DNA of 64,000 bases. Origin: Streptomyces sp. AC555_RSS877 (lineage in GTDB: Bacteria; Actinomycetota; Actinomycetes; Streptomycetales; Streptomycetaceae). The DNA lies in the NCBI RefSeq assembly GCF_019049245.1, contig NZ_JAGMUK010000001.1, positions 124,001 to 188,000 of the forward strand, read 5' to 3'. The notes under the pieces were generated by a model. That model saw only the letters and a list, made by a program, of their open reading frames with translations. It did no database searches and was not told where the DNA came from. Shown one piece after another: positions 33,474 to 41,355 of this stretch; within the stretch, counting starts at the first letter, position 1; each line of letters begins with the position of its first letter. Position numbers and translations under genes: made by a program.

Positions 33474-34538
33474 TCAGGGGCGGCGGCGCTTGCCTTGCTC
33501 GTCGTTTTCCTCTTCCGCCTCGATGCGCTCCTTGGGGACCTCACCGGTGACGGTCTCCTCATCGGTGACGGTCTCCTCATCGGTGACGGTCTCCTCATCG
33601 GTGACGGTTTCCTCATCAGTGGTCAAGCGGACCCGTTCCTCGGGCACCGCCCTGGTTTCCACCACAGGCGCTTCCTCGTGGGGGGTGACCTCGTGTTCCG
33701 CCTCCACGATGTCCGGGCCGGCGTCGCCGCGATTGGCGTCGGTGATCGGCTCGCGCTCCACGCGGACCTCTTCGCGCCGTACGGGTACGGTCCGCTGCTG
33801 CTCCTCGGTGACCACGTATTTACGCAACCGCGCGCGCCCAGCCTCGCGGCGTTCGACGCCGACGCGCATCTCCTCCTCGGAGCGTGTGACCGCGTCGTCG
33901 GAGTGCGTCATCGCGCCCTCGGGGGTGACGGCGGTCCGGCCGACGCCGGACTGCTCCTGCGGCCAGGCGGCGCCCCAGTCCAAGCCGTAGTGCTCGTACA
34001 GACGACGCTCTTCCTCCTCCGATAGGAAGTCGCCTGCGTGGACATCGACATTGGGTGCGTCCTTGACCTCATCCCTGCGGTAGGGGACCTCAAGGTGGTC
34101 CTCGACCACAGTGGCGTTGCGAACGGGGATGAAGGACTCGCTGGTCCCGAACAGGCCCGTCCCTACGCTCACCCATTCCGGCTCGCCGGTTACATCGTCG
34201 AAGAAGACGTGCTTGGCGTCACCGATCTTGTTGCCATTCGCGTCGTAGACGGGGTGATCCAGCACTCCTTGTATTTGCTTGAGGGTGAGGGACGAGCGGA
34301 ATTGGGTGAACCTGCGATTACGGGCCGCTACCGTTCGGCGGGTCGATGCCTTGTTCACGGCTTGACCAAGGAGGTCTGCTAGCTCTTCCGAGCGGCTCCG
34401 ATCGACTCCGCGTGCAAAGACATCACGGAGAACCGGCGCCCACTTGGCCTCCCACTCGGCAAGTTCCTTCGGTGAGATGCGAGGCTTGACACCCTTGACG
34501 AGGGACTGCCGCGCTTGTGATTGCGCCGTGCTAGACAT
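33474..34538 (-). CDS. PRC-barrel and DUF2382 (YsnF/AvaK-type) protein
   Basis: A 354-aa acidic soluble protein. After an unassigned N-terminal ~85 residues, a PRC-barrel domain (LDHPVYDANGNKIGDAKHVF to about 160), then a DUF2382 segment (about 230-320) with RREEVRVEREPITDAN and EEAPVVETRAVPEERVRL. The tail contains four to five tandem TDEETV hexapeptides, encoded by an 18-bp repeat at about 33545-33620. DUF2382 proteins are often stress-associated; here the gene is cargo of a mobile element. Overlaps the preceding gene by 8 nt in a three-gene operon. Confidence 0.75.
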   Translation of the reverse strand: MSSTAQSQARQSLVKGVKPRISPKELAEWEAKWAPVLRDVFARGVDRSRSEELADLLGQAVNKASTRRTVAARNRRFTQFRSSLTLKQIQGVLDHPVYDANGNKIGDAKHVFFDDVTGEPEWVSVGTGLFGTSESFIPVRNATVVEDHLEVPYRRDEVKDAPNVDVHAGDFLSEEEERRLYEHYGLDWGAAWPQEQSGVGRTAVTPEGAMTHSDDAVTRSEEEMRVGVERREAGRARLRKYVVTEEQQRTVPVRREEVRVEREPITDANRGDAGPDIVEAEHEVTPHEEAPVVETRAVPEERVRLTTDEETVTDEETVTDEETVTDEETVTGEVPKERIEAEEENDEQGKRRRP

Positions 34539-34848
34539 CGTCGAGCCACCTCTCCATGAGAGCGATGACCTCCTCCGGGACTCCTGCGCACATCAGGCAC
34601 TCACCTCTTAGATCGATCGTAGCGGTGAACCCGGTCCACGCGCACTCCTCAGCCTTGTCCAACTGGTCATGTGCTGGTAGCGCCATGATCTGCTTGAAGT
34701 TCTGACACTTCTGTACCCACCTGATCCAATGGTGCTGAGCCCAGGTTCGATCATTGTTGTGCCGATGCAAAAGATCCTTTGCGAGCTTGTCCAAGTGCGG
34801 CATGCCAGACTCTTCGAGTTCTCGAAGGCTGCGGATGTGCCGTCTCAT
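34531..34848 (-). CDS. Small hypothetical protein (middle gene of second cargo operon)
   Basis: A 105-aa helical protein of unrecognised family, beginning RRHIRSLRELEESGMPHLDK and containing WAQHHWIRWVQKCQNFKQIM and a CLMCAG motif. ATGA overlap with the upstream membrane-protein gene and 8-nt overlap with the PRC-barrel gene indicate coupled expression of the three. No function can be assigned. Confidence 0.6.
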   Translation of the reverse strand: MRRHIRSLRELEESGMPHLDKLAKDLLHRHNNDRTWAQHHWIRWVQKCQNFKQIMALPAHDQLDKAEECAWTGFTATIDLRGECLMCAGVPEEVIALMERWLDDV

Positions 34849-35273
34849 TGTCCAGCTCCAGGGGTACCACCGGGACCGGGGGGCTGCTGGGATGCGGCGA
34901 TGCCGAGTTCTTCTTTGATCGCTTCAGCGGCCTGCCTGACCGTGATGCCTGTCATACGGCGCTCCATCACATACCCCACCGCTTCACCAGCCAGCGCACC
35001 GATAAACGCAGGCACTACCAGCCAGCCCGTGATCCACACCACCCAGCCCATCTCAGGGTTCCTGACGTCCTGGTCGTACGGGGGCGTATTCGACAGCAAG
35101 ACGTCGTAGGTGATGCGCCCGCCGAGTAGCCACGCCCCCAGCAGCAAGATGACTGCAAGCAAAAAGAGCATTGGCAAGAAGTCAATGAGCATCAGCACGG
35201 GGAAGGGGTATGTCCGCCTGCCTGACCAGTACCTGATCAAGAACTGCACCCACCGTGGCCTGGGCTTCGACAT
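34845..35273 (-). CDS. Hypothetical membrane protein (first gene of second cargo operon)
   Basis: A 142-aa protein with a basic N-terminus, a strong membrane segment (FLPMLFLLAVILLLGAWLLG, about 32-51) and a second one (MGWVVWITGWLVVPAFIGAL, about 74-93), then a cytoplasmic helix (VRQAAEAIKEELGI). I recognise no named family beyond similar Streptomyces hypothetical proteins. First gene of the operon that ends with the PRC-barrel protein. Confidence 0.65.
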   Translation of the reverse strand: MSKPRPRWVQFLIRYWSGRRTYPFPVLMLIDFLPMLFLLAVILLLGAWLLGGRITYDVLLSNTPPYDQDVRNPEMGWVVWITGWLVVPAFIGALAGEAVGYVMERRMTGITVRQAAEAIKEELGIAASQQPPGPGGTPGAGQ

Positions 35274-35384
35274 ACGGGAACGCTATGCACTCCCCGCTCG
35301 GGCGGCATACGCAGAGAGCCAGCCGGGTGAGCGCTCCCCATCTCGTCGTGCGCTCTTCCTGGCGCCGACTCTCACGGGCGGTGT

Positions 35385-35995
35385 CGGCTCAGCCCACGCC
35401 GGTCGTCGATGCGCGAGATATTCACCTGGCCCTCAGGCGCCTCCTGCATCCGAGCGACACGAAGAGCGAGGTGCTGGACCTGTGCAGCAACAAGGGCAGG
35501 CTGAGCGGTCAGCACACAGTTGCGTCGGCGGAGCTTCGCCTTGCGAGGCCCGCTGCTTCTTCTTCGCGTAGACGTAGAACTGCTGCAGGTGGGAGACCTC
35601 CTGGCTCCACGTATCGCCGTCGACTCGCGGCCCACGACGATCTCGGCGTCGCCAGTAGTGGTAGGCGGTGTGATCGTCGCCGGTCGCGTCCCGCCAGTCC
35701 TTCCCGCCCCTGCTCTGGTGCAGGAAGTTCAGCTTCCGGCAGAGAGCCGACGCGCGGTTGATCTGACTGTGCAGCGGACCTTCCGTGAGTTCACCTGATG
35801 GAAGTACGAGTTCAGGTCGGTGTCGTAGACGAGCACGGCGAGAACAGGTATGGCGTCCCGTATGGAATGCCCGGTCATCGAGCCACAGCTCCCACCCATC
35901 CGGGCAAACCTGCAGCTGGCAGGGTTATAGCTCCGGCGTCGGCAGATCCCGCGAGGTGTAATGAACTGACCAGGCACCTTGTCTCAACACTCGCG
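35385..35995 (-). pseudogene. Decayed, internally deleted copy of the recombinase operon
   Basis: 35385-35548 matches the 3' half of the DUF6262 gene (protein AKLRRRN...VQHLALRVARMQ, compare 26952-27130). It is joined at about 35550 directly to a frameshifted copy of the 5' part of recombinase 1 (compare 32460-32900), including its start region (35960-35995). Everything between, i.e. most of recombinase 1, all of 2 and 3, is missing. The copy lies next to the comM junction and cannot be functional. Confidence 0.8.
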
Positions 35996-36034
35996 GGCCG
36001 TACAGCTACTCGGTCACTGACCGAGCGTGCACAA

Positions 36035-36040
36035 GCCAGC
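36035..36040. repeat. 6-bp crossover core at right junction
   Basis: GCCAGC, the same word as at 24420-24425. Just inside is CACAA (36030-36034) and a small palindrome CGGTCACTGACCG (36011-36023), which resembles ACTGACCACTGACCG near the left end; these may be recombinase sites. Confidence 0.7.
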
Positions 36041-37139
36041 ACCATCAGGAACCGCGCCGGGAAGCGCACCACCCCCGCACTGCGGGCGATCACGACATGG
36101 CCCGCCTCCAGGGGCTGCCGGAGGGCGTCCAGGGCCCGACTGCTGAATTCGGGGTTTCGTCCAGGAAAAGAACACCTCGGTGTGAGAGGGACACCGCGCC
36201 GGGCCGGGCAATGCCGGGACCCCCACCGACCAGCGCCTGCATCGTCGCCGAGTGGTGCGGGGCGCAGTAGGGCGCGACGTCGATCAGGGGCTTGCCCGCA
36301 GGCAGCAGGCCCGCGACCGAGTGCACCGCAGTGACCTCCAGCGACTCCTGGCGGTCGAGTGGCGGCAGGATGGCGGGCAGCCGCTCCGCGAGCATCGTCT
36401 TGCCCGCGCCGGGCGGTCCCTCCAGGAACAGGTGATGTCCGCCCGCCGCGGCGACCTCCACGGCCGTCCGCGCCGACGTCTGGCCCACGACGTCGGCGAG
36501 GTCGTGGTCGAGCTGTGCGGCACCCACGCCGTGCATTCCCGTGGCCGCGCCGGTGCCCGGCACCCGCAGGCCGGCCAGGAGCGGGTCGGGGCGGCCCACC
36601 TCGTCCGGCTCCTCTTCCGGCACCGGCTCGTCCGCGAGGACCGCGATCAGCTGCCGCAGACTGCGCACTCCCAGCACGGACACACCGGGCACCAAGGATG
36701 CCTCGGCGGCGGCGCACTCCGGCACCACCACCTGCTCGTAGCCGGCGTCCGCCGCGGCCAGTACCGCCGGGAGGATGCCCCGCACCGGCCGCACCCGGCC
36801 GTCGAGTCCCACTTCTCCGATCATCACGATGTCGGCGAGCACCCGCGGATCGATCCGCTCGGCCGCCCCCAGCACCGCAGCCGCGACGGCCAGGTCGAAC
36901 CCGCTGCCGCTCTTCGGGACGGACGCCGGGCTCAGGCCGACCGTCAGCTTCTTCTGGGGCCATGAGGCCCCCGAGTTGACCACCGCGGCCCGGACCCGGT
37001 CCCGGCTCTCCGTCAGGCTCTTGTCCGGCAGTCCCACCAGGGTGAACGCCGCGACCCCCGGTTCCAGGTCGGCCTGGACCTCGACCACCACGCCCTCGAC
37101 GCCCACCAGCGCCACCGAACACGTACGTGCGAAACCCAT
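36041..37139 (-). pseudogene. comM: comM, 5' part, split and frameshifted
   Basis: Encodes the N-terminal ~360 residues of ComM/YifB: ALVGLPDKSLTESRDRVRAA-type region (about 35-50), LSPASVPKSGSGFDLAVA, Walker A GPPGAGKTMLAERL (about 244-257) and Walker B GVLFLDE (about 333-339). At about 36150 one G is missing in the normally CCGGAATTC-like sequence, so the frame changes; in the shifted frame the gene goes on as EFSSRALDALRQPLEAGHVV up to the junction at 36040. Hence the gene is broken twice: insertion plus 1-bp deletion. Start 1 nt after the yraN stop. Confidence 0.9.
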
Positions 37140-37140
37140 C

Positions 37141-37512
37141 TCAGGCCACCCCCCGCACATGCTCGACCGCGGGTGCGCCGCGGCTGGGCAGGACGACTCC
37201 CACCACGTCGATGCGGACGCCTCCCGGCGGCGCCCCTCCGTGTGCGTGGATCCAGCGTTCGGCCAGGCCCCGCAGGCGCTGCGCCTTGTCGGGGGTCACC
37301 GCGGCCATCGGGTGCTCGAAGAGCCCGGCCCGCCGCGTCTTGACCTCGCAGACGACCAGGACGTCGCCGTCCCGCGCCACGATGTCGATCTCACCGGTCC
37401 TGCCGCAGCGCCAGTTGCGCTCCAGGACCGTCATTCCGGCCTCCGCCAGCCGCCGCGCGGCCAGTGTCTCGCCGTACTTGCCGAGTGCACTGCGTGCCTG
37501 ATGCGTGTTCAT
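37141..37512 (-). CDS. YraN-family (UPF0102) endonuclease-like protein
   Basis: A 123-aa protein of the UPF0102 family with a restriction-endonuclease-like fold: [20 protein letters not shown] (about 10-29), [20 protein letters not shown] with the conserved GEIDIVA (about 40-46) and CEVKTRR (E-x-K, about 56-60). It is commonly encoded between comM and rnhB/rplS in actinobacteria; here 1 nt before comM on the same strand. Biochemical role not settled. Confidence 0.9.
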   Translation of the reverse strand: MNTHQARSALGKYGETLAARRLAEAGMTVLERNWRCGRTGEIDIVARDGDVLVVCEVKTRRAGLFEHPMAAVTPDKAQRLRGLAERWIHAHGGAPPGGVRIDVVGVVLPSRGAPAVEHVRGVA

Positions 37513-37645
37513 GTCGGCACCACCTCCGGCGCCAACCGTCACGCAACCGCCCCCAAGAAGTGGATCTTGGTGGACTACTCGGCGGTTGTGGAAAACCCCG
37601 TCACCCCGGCGGGGGAAATCTCAGCGGACCGACCCCGGGCCGGCC

Positions 37646-37954
37646 TCAGCTGCCCGGCATCTCCAGGTCACTCTTGTTCAGCTCCTCGATGTTCACGTCC
37701 TTGAACGTGAGCACTCGCACCTGCTTCACGAACCGAGCGGGCCGGTACATGTCCCACACCCAGGCATCCGCCATGGACACCTCGAAGAACACCTCACCCT
37801 GGACCGAGTGCACCTGCATCTCGTAGTCGTTGGTCAGATAGAAGCGCCGCTCGGTCTCGATCACGTATTTGAACAGTCCGACGACATCGCGGTACTCCCG
37901 GTAGAGCTTGAGCTCCATCTCGGTCTCGTACTTCTCGAGGTCCTCGGCGCTCAT
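37646..37954 (-). CDS. DUF2469 conserved actinobacterial protein
   Basis: 102 aa, nearly invariant in actinobacteria: SAEDLEKYETEMELKLYREY at the start, YVIETERRFYLTNDYEMQV and FFEVSMADAWVWDMYRPARF. The crystal fold and function are not obvious from the sequence. It lies between yraN and the Nudix/sip genes, its conserved place. Confidence 0.9.
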   Translation of the reverse strand: MSAEDLEKYETEMELKLYREYRDVVGLFKYVIETERRFYLTNDYEMQVHSVQGEVFFEVSMADAWVWDMYRPARFVKQVRVLTFKDVNIEELNKSDLEMPGS

Positions 37955-38010
37955 GGCATGTTCCCCTTCAGCCGTGCGATCCCACCATTGTGCGCCAGTC
38001 CCGCGAGCCC

Positions 38011-38535
38011 CTAGACGATCTCGGTGTCCAGGGTCACGGGCCCGGCCGGGGGACCTTCGTCGAGCAGCCTGCTCAGCAGCTCGGCGAGTCTGGTCGGATA
38101 CACCGTCTCATGTGCCTGGCTCAGTTCCCGACACGTCCACCAGCGCGCTCCGGCGACACTGCGCCGTTCCAGTTCGGTCAGCCCTCTGGCCTCGGTGACC
38201 GTCTGGGTCGTACGGGCCAGGTAGTACCACTCGTCCTGGTCCCAGCGGCGACCCGCGAACGGGAAGGAGCACATCCGCCGCCACAGGACCGGGCCGAGCT
38301 CGACCTCGGTGATGCCGGTCTCCTCGGCGAGTTCCCTGAGGGCGGCCTCCTCACGAGTCTCGTCGCCCTCCAGGCCGCCGCCGGGCGTGAACCACCAGTC
38401 GTCGGCCGGGTCGTCCGGCTCGTGGCCGTGAAGGAGAAGGATGCGGTCATCGGGGTCGAGCAGGACGACCCGGGCAACCTTCCGCAGACCGCCCTCGTAC
38501 GAGTCCCGGCCCGTGTCCGGCGCCTCAGCGGGCAC
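38011..38535 (-). CDS. Nudix hydrolase
   Basis: A 174-aa Nudix protein, from a GTG at 38535 that overlaps the sipZ stop by 11 nt. Nudix box GGGLEGDETREEAALRELAEETGI (in pieces GGGLEGDETREEAA and LRELAEETG, about 51-73), preceded by VVLLDPDDRILLLHGH. WWFTPGGG suggests an 8-oxo-dGTPase/MutT-like or general house-cleaning role; substrate not readable. Last gene of the sip run. Confidence 0.85.
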   Translation of the reverse strand: MPAEAPDTGRDSYEGGLRKVARVVLLDPDDRILLLHGHEPDDPADDWWFTPGGGLEGDETREEAALRELAEETGITEVELGPVLWRRMCSFPFAGRRWDQDEWYYLARTTQTVTEARGLTELERRSVAGARWWTCRELSQAHETVYPTRLAELLSRLLDEGPPAGPVTLDTEIV

Positions 38536-39301
38536 CGGCCGGCTCCGTCCGCGTCCGGGAGCGGCCGCCGAACAGCTTGGCGACCGGGCCGTACGCGCCA
38601 CCGCCGAGGACGAGCACGCCTCCGCCGACGATCAGCGCGACGATCGTACGGAGCGGACCCGGTGAGGACAGCGCGCCGAGCGTCTCGAAGCCGCTCGGCC
38701 GCTCCAGCATGCCGTTCATGGGCCAGACGACGGCGTCCACCCGGGCCGACACGGCGCTCTGCGCCACCGTGCCACGGGCCGCGTCGCTGAGGTGGGCGGT
38801 GGAGTCCAGGGAGCCCGCTCGCTCGTCGCCCAGCAGGAACAGCCGGCCCTCCGGAACCTTCACGGCCGCGAAGCCCGTGATCTCGGCCGCGCTGCCCGCG
38901 GGCAGATACGGCTCGTCGATCTGCTTGCCGTTGACGGTCAGCTTGCCCTCGGTGCAGCAGGCCACGGTGTCGCCGCCGACCGCGACCACCCGCTTGACCA
39001 CGGGGGCGTTGGTCACCCAGCTCTCGTCCGTGAAGACGACGACGTCGCCACGGCGTATCTCACCGCCGTCGATGCGCTGGGCCAGGACCCGGTCGCCGGC
39101 GTCGATCGTCGGCGTCATCGAGCTGGTAGGCACGGTGTACGGGCGGTAGGCCACCGCTGCCCAGGCGAAGCCCCCGAGGAACAGCACAAGGCCCAGTGCG
39201 ACGGCCAGTCCGGACAGTCTCTGTCCGGTCCGGCTGCCCACCGGGCCCGTGTCCGTGCCGCCGCTGCGCGGGGCTGTACGCGTCGTGCTCTCGCCACCCA
39301 T
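38525..39301 (-). CDS. sipZ: Type I signal peptidase SipZ
   Basis: 258 aa, membrane-bound serine protease that removes secretion signal peptides. N-terminal membrane helix LSGLAVALGLVLFLGGFAWA (about 30-49), catalytic Ser in PTSSMTPTI (about 63), VLAQRIDGGEIRRGDVVVFT, catalytic Lys in VKRVVAVGGD (about 103), box E LFLLGDERAGSLDST and a C-terminal membrane helix (TIVALIVGGGVLVLGGG). Fourth of four consecutive sip genes, order as in S. lividans sipW-X-Y-Z. Confidence 0.9.
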   Translation of the reverse strand: MGGESTTRTAPRSGGTDTGPVGSRTGQRLSGLAVALGLVLFLGGFAWAAVAYRPYTVPTSSMTPTIDAGDRVLAQRIDGGEIRRGDVVVFTDESWVTNAPVVKRVVAVGGDTVACCTEGKLTVNGKQIDEPYLPAGSAAEITGFAAVKVPEGRLFLLGDERAGSLDSTAHLSDAARGTVAQSAVSARVDAVVWPMNGMLERPSGFETLGALSSPGPLRTIVALIVGGGVLVLGGGAYGPVAKLFGGRSRTRTEPAGAR

Positions 39302-39395
39302 GGGTCCGCACCCTACCCGGCGGTACCTGACCCGGTCAGCCCTTCGGCCCCGACCAAGGTCACAAGCTGTACGAGGGTTTTGTCGAGCCTTGACC

Positions 39396-40376
39396 TCAGC
39401 GGGTCTCGGCCACCGCGATCTTCCGACGGCGCCACAGCGCCACCGGCACCACGCCGACGAAGGCGAGCGCGTTCGGCGCGACCGTCAAGGCCGCGGACGC
39501 CGCCGACTGGGTGTTCAGACCGGACTGGTCGAAGGTGTCCGGGACCGGCAGGGTGCCCCAGCGGTTGATCGGCCAGGCCTTCACGATGGCGCGGCCGACG
39601 ACCTCGCTCACCGGGACCATGCCGTGGTGCCTGTCGTTCTGGTTGTAGCGCGAGTCGCGCGAGTTCTGCCGGTGGTCGCCCATGACCCAGATGGAGCCCT
39701 CGGGGACCTTCACCGTGAACTGGCCGCCCTGGTCGTCCTGGCTGCACGGGGTGTTGCCCGGGTAGACGTACGCCGACTCGTTCAGCGCCTTGCCGTTGAC
39801 CTTCAGCGGGCCGGTGCCGTTGCACGAGACGGTGTCGCCGCCGACGCCGACGACCCGCTTGATCAGGTCCTTCTCCGACGGGGACGGCATCAGGCCGATC
39901 CAGCTGAGGAACGTCTGCACGGCGTTCGGGTTGGTCGTCGGCTCGCCCGCCAGCCAGTTGTCCGGGTCGTGGAAGACGACCACCTCACCGCGCTCGGGCT
40001 CGGAACCGAACCAGGGGGTGAGCTTGTCGACCAGGACGCGGTCGCCCTCCTGGAGGGTGTTCTGCATCGAGTCGGACGGGATGGAGAACGCCTGCACCAG
40101 GAACGTCTTGATCAGCAGCGCGAGCACGAGCGCGATGCCGATGAGGATCGGCAGCTCCTTCCAGAAGGAGCGCGGCTTCTTCGCCCTGGAGGAGGAGCCG
40201 CCCCGTCCCTGATCGTCCGTTCCGGCCTCGTCGGTCCTCATGCCGTCCTCGGCCGCCCCGGAGTCATTCCCGGAGGTCACGGCGCTGTCCGCGGCCGGGA
40301 CGGCTGATTCCGCGGGTCGCCCGCGGTGCTCCTCGCCGTCGTGTCCGGACCGTGCGCCAACCGCCACATCCCCCAC
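39396..40376 (-). CDS. sipY: Type I signal peptidase SipY
   Basis: 326 aa. Long N-terminal cytoplasmic part (about 1-72), membrane helix LPILIGIALVLALLIKTFLV, catalytic Ser in IPSDSMQNTL (about 99), Lys in DLIKRVVGVGGD (about 171), box E IWVMGDHRQNSRDSR, and a C-terminal helix ALAFVGVVPVALW. The GTG at 40376 has a GAGGAG site with good spacing but lies 113 nt inside sipX; an ATG at 40241 also has a ribosome site and would avoid the overlap. Confidence 0.9.
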   Translation of the reverse strand: MGDVAVGARSGHDGEEHRGRPAESAVPAADSAVTSGNDSGAAEDGMRTDEAGTDDQGRGGSSSRAKKPRSFWKELPILIGIALVLALLIKTFLVQAFSIPSDSMQNTLQEGDRVLVDKLTPWFGSEPERGEVVVFHDPDNWLAGEPTTNPNAVQTFLSWIGLMPSPSEKDLIKRVVGVGGDTVSCNGTGPLKVNGKALNESAYVYPGNTPCSQDDQGGQFTVKVPEGSIWVMGDHRQNSRDSRYNQNDRHHGMVPVSEVVGRAIVKAWPINRWGTLPVPDTFDQSGLNTQSAASAALTVAPNALAFVGVVPVALWRRRKIAVAETR

Positions 40377-41355
40377 GCCAACTCCTCACTCTGTGCCGCT
40401 GCCTGCCCCACGTTCGGTGCAGGCCCACCACTCCCATAACGAGCGGGAGTTCCGCAGGGCTCGGGAGTTGGGTAGATGCGTTCGGATCGTCGTGAGCAAC
40501 CCTAAGCGACAGCTCGGGAGCCGCGGTCGCCCCGGACCCCGAGTCGGACACGGATGCGTAGGTTTTCGGCTCCTCGAGCGTGGTCCAGTGGCCGAAGGGC
40601 CAGGCGATGACCCTGGCCCGTCCCACCACCGAGTCCTCGGAGACCGTGCCGCCGTAGTCGGTGTCCTGGTGCGCGCGGGAGTCCGCGGAGTTGGCCCGGT
40701 GGTCACCCATCACCCACAGCCGCCCCTGCGGGACGGTGATGTCGAACTGTGTCGTGGACGGGGCGTTTCCTGGATACAGGTATTCCTCGATCAAGGGAAC
40801 GCCGTTGACGGTGACTCGCCCTTGCGTGTCACAGCACGTGACACGGTCGCCGCCGACGCCGACGACCCGCTTGATGAGGTCCTTCTCGTCGTCGGACGGC
40901 AGCAGGCCGATGAAGGTGAGCCCTTCCTTGACCTGCTTGACGACGATGGGGTCGTCCTTCTTCGTGGTGGTCTGCTCGTCGTTGAGCCAGCCGCCGGGGT
41001 CCTTGAAGACGACGACGTCCCCGCGCTCGGGCTTGGACCCGAACCACGGGGTGAACTTGTCGACCAGGACCCGGTCACCGATCTGGATCGTCTGCTCCAT
41101 CGAGCCGGACGGGATCACGAACGCCTGGACGAGGAAGGTCTTCAGGACGAGGGCGATGAGGACGGCGACCCCGACGAGAAGGGGTATCTCCTTGACCGCG
41201 CCGCGCCTGCGGCGCCGTTTGACCTTGCGCTGGAGTTTCCGCCTCTCGGCGCGGGTACGGCTGCCGGTCGGGCCGGAGGAGCGGCGGGAGCCGGTGGGCA
41301 GCAGGTTCTCGGCCGCGCTGGCGGGCGCACCGCGCGGTTTGCCACGGTTACCCAT
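40264..41355 (-). CDS. sipX: Type I signal peptidase SipX
   Basis: 363 aa. Basic N-terminus (RRKLQRKVKRRRRRGAVKEI), membrane helix LVGVAVLIALVLKTFLVQAF, catalytic Ser in IPSGSMEQTI, Lys in DLIKRVVGVGGD and box E LWVMGDHRANSADSR. After about residue 290 the C-terminal tail (ELPLVMGVVGLHRTW, then Arg-rich) is poorly hydrophobic compared with SipY/SipZ and extends 113 nt into the sipY frame. ATG overlaps the sipW stop by 8 nt. Confidence 0.9.
   Translation of the reverse strand: MGNRGKPRGAPASAAENLLPTGSRRSSGPTGSRTRAERRKLQRKVKRRRRRGAVKEIPLLVGVAVLIALVLKTFLVQAFVIPSGSMEQTIQIGDRVLVDKFTPWFGSKPERGDVVVFKDPGGWLNDEQTTTKKDDPIVVKQVKEGLTFIGLLPSDDEKDLIKRVVGVGGDRVTCCDTQGRVTVNGVPLIEEYLYPGNAPSTTQFDITVPQGRLWVMGDHRANSADSRAHQDTDYGGTVSEDSVVGRARVIAWPFGHWTTLEEPKTYASVSDSGSGATAAPELSLRVAHDDPNASTQLPSPAELPLVMGVVGLHRTWGRQRHRVRSWRGGCGGWRTVRTRRRGAPRATRGISRPGRGQRRDLRE

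Larger units (their letters stand above)
24426..36040 (-). mobile_element. Tn554-like element(s) with recombinase trio inserted in comM
   Basis: About 11.6 kb between the two halves of comM. It contains three tyrosine recombinases plus a DUF6262 protein in one operon, a putative defence cargo, a second cargo operon and a decayed duplicate of the recombinase operon. Removal of 24426-36040 joins the comM halves at CTG-GC(T/G) in frame at the junction. The arrangement fits the Tn554/recombinase-in-trio class. The decayed duplicate near the right end suggests two related insertions in tandem. Confidence 0.85.

Noticed and set aside
33545..33620. 18-bp tandem repeats that could suggest a CRISPR or VNTR array
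   Set aside because: They are in frame and encode the TDEETV tail of the PRC-barrel protein; there are no spacers.
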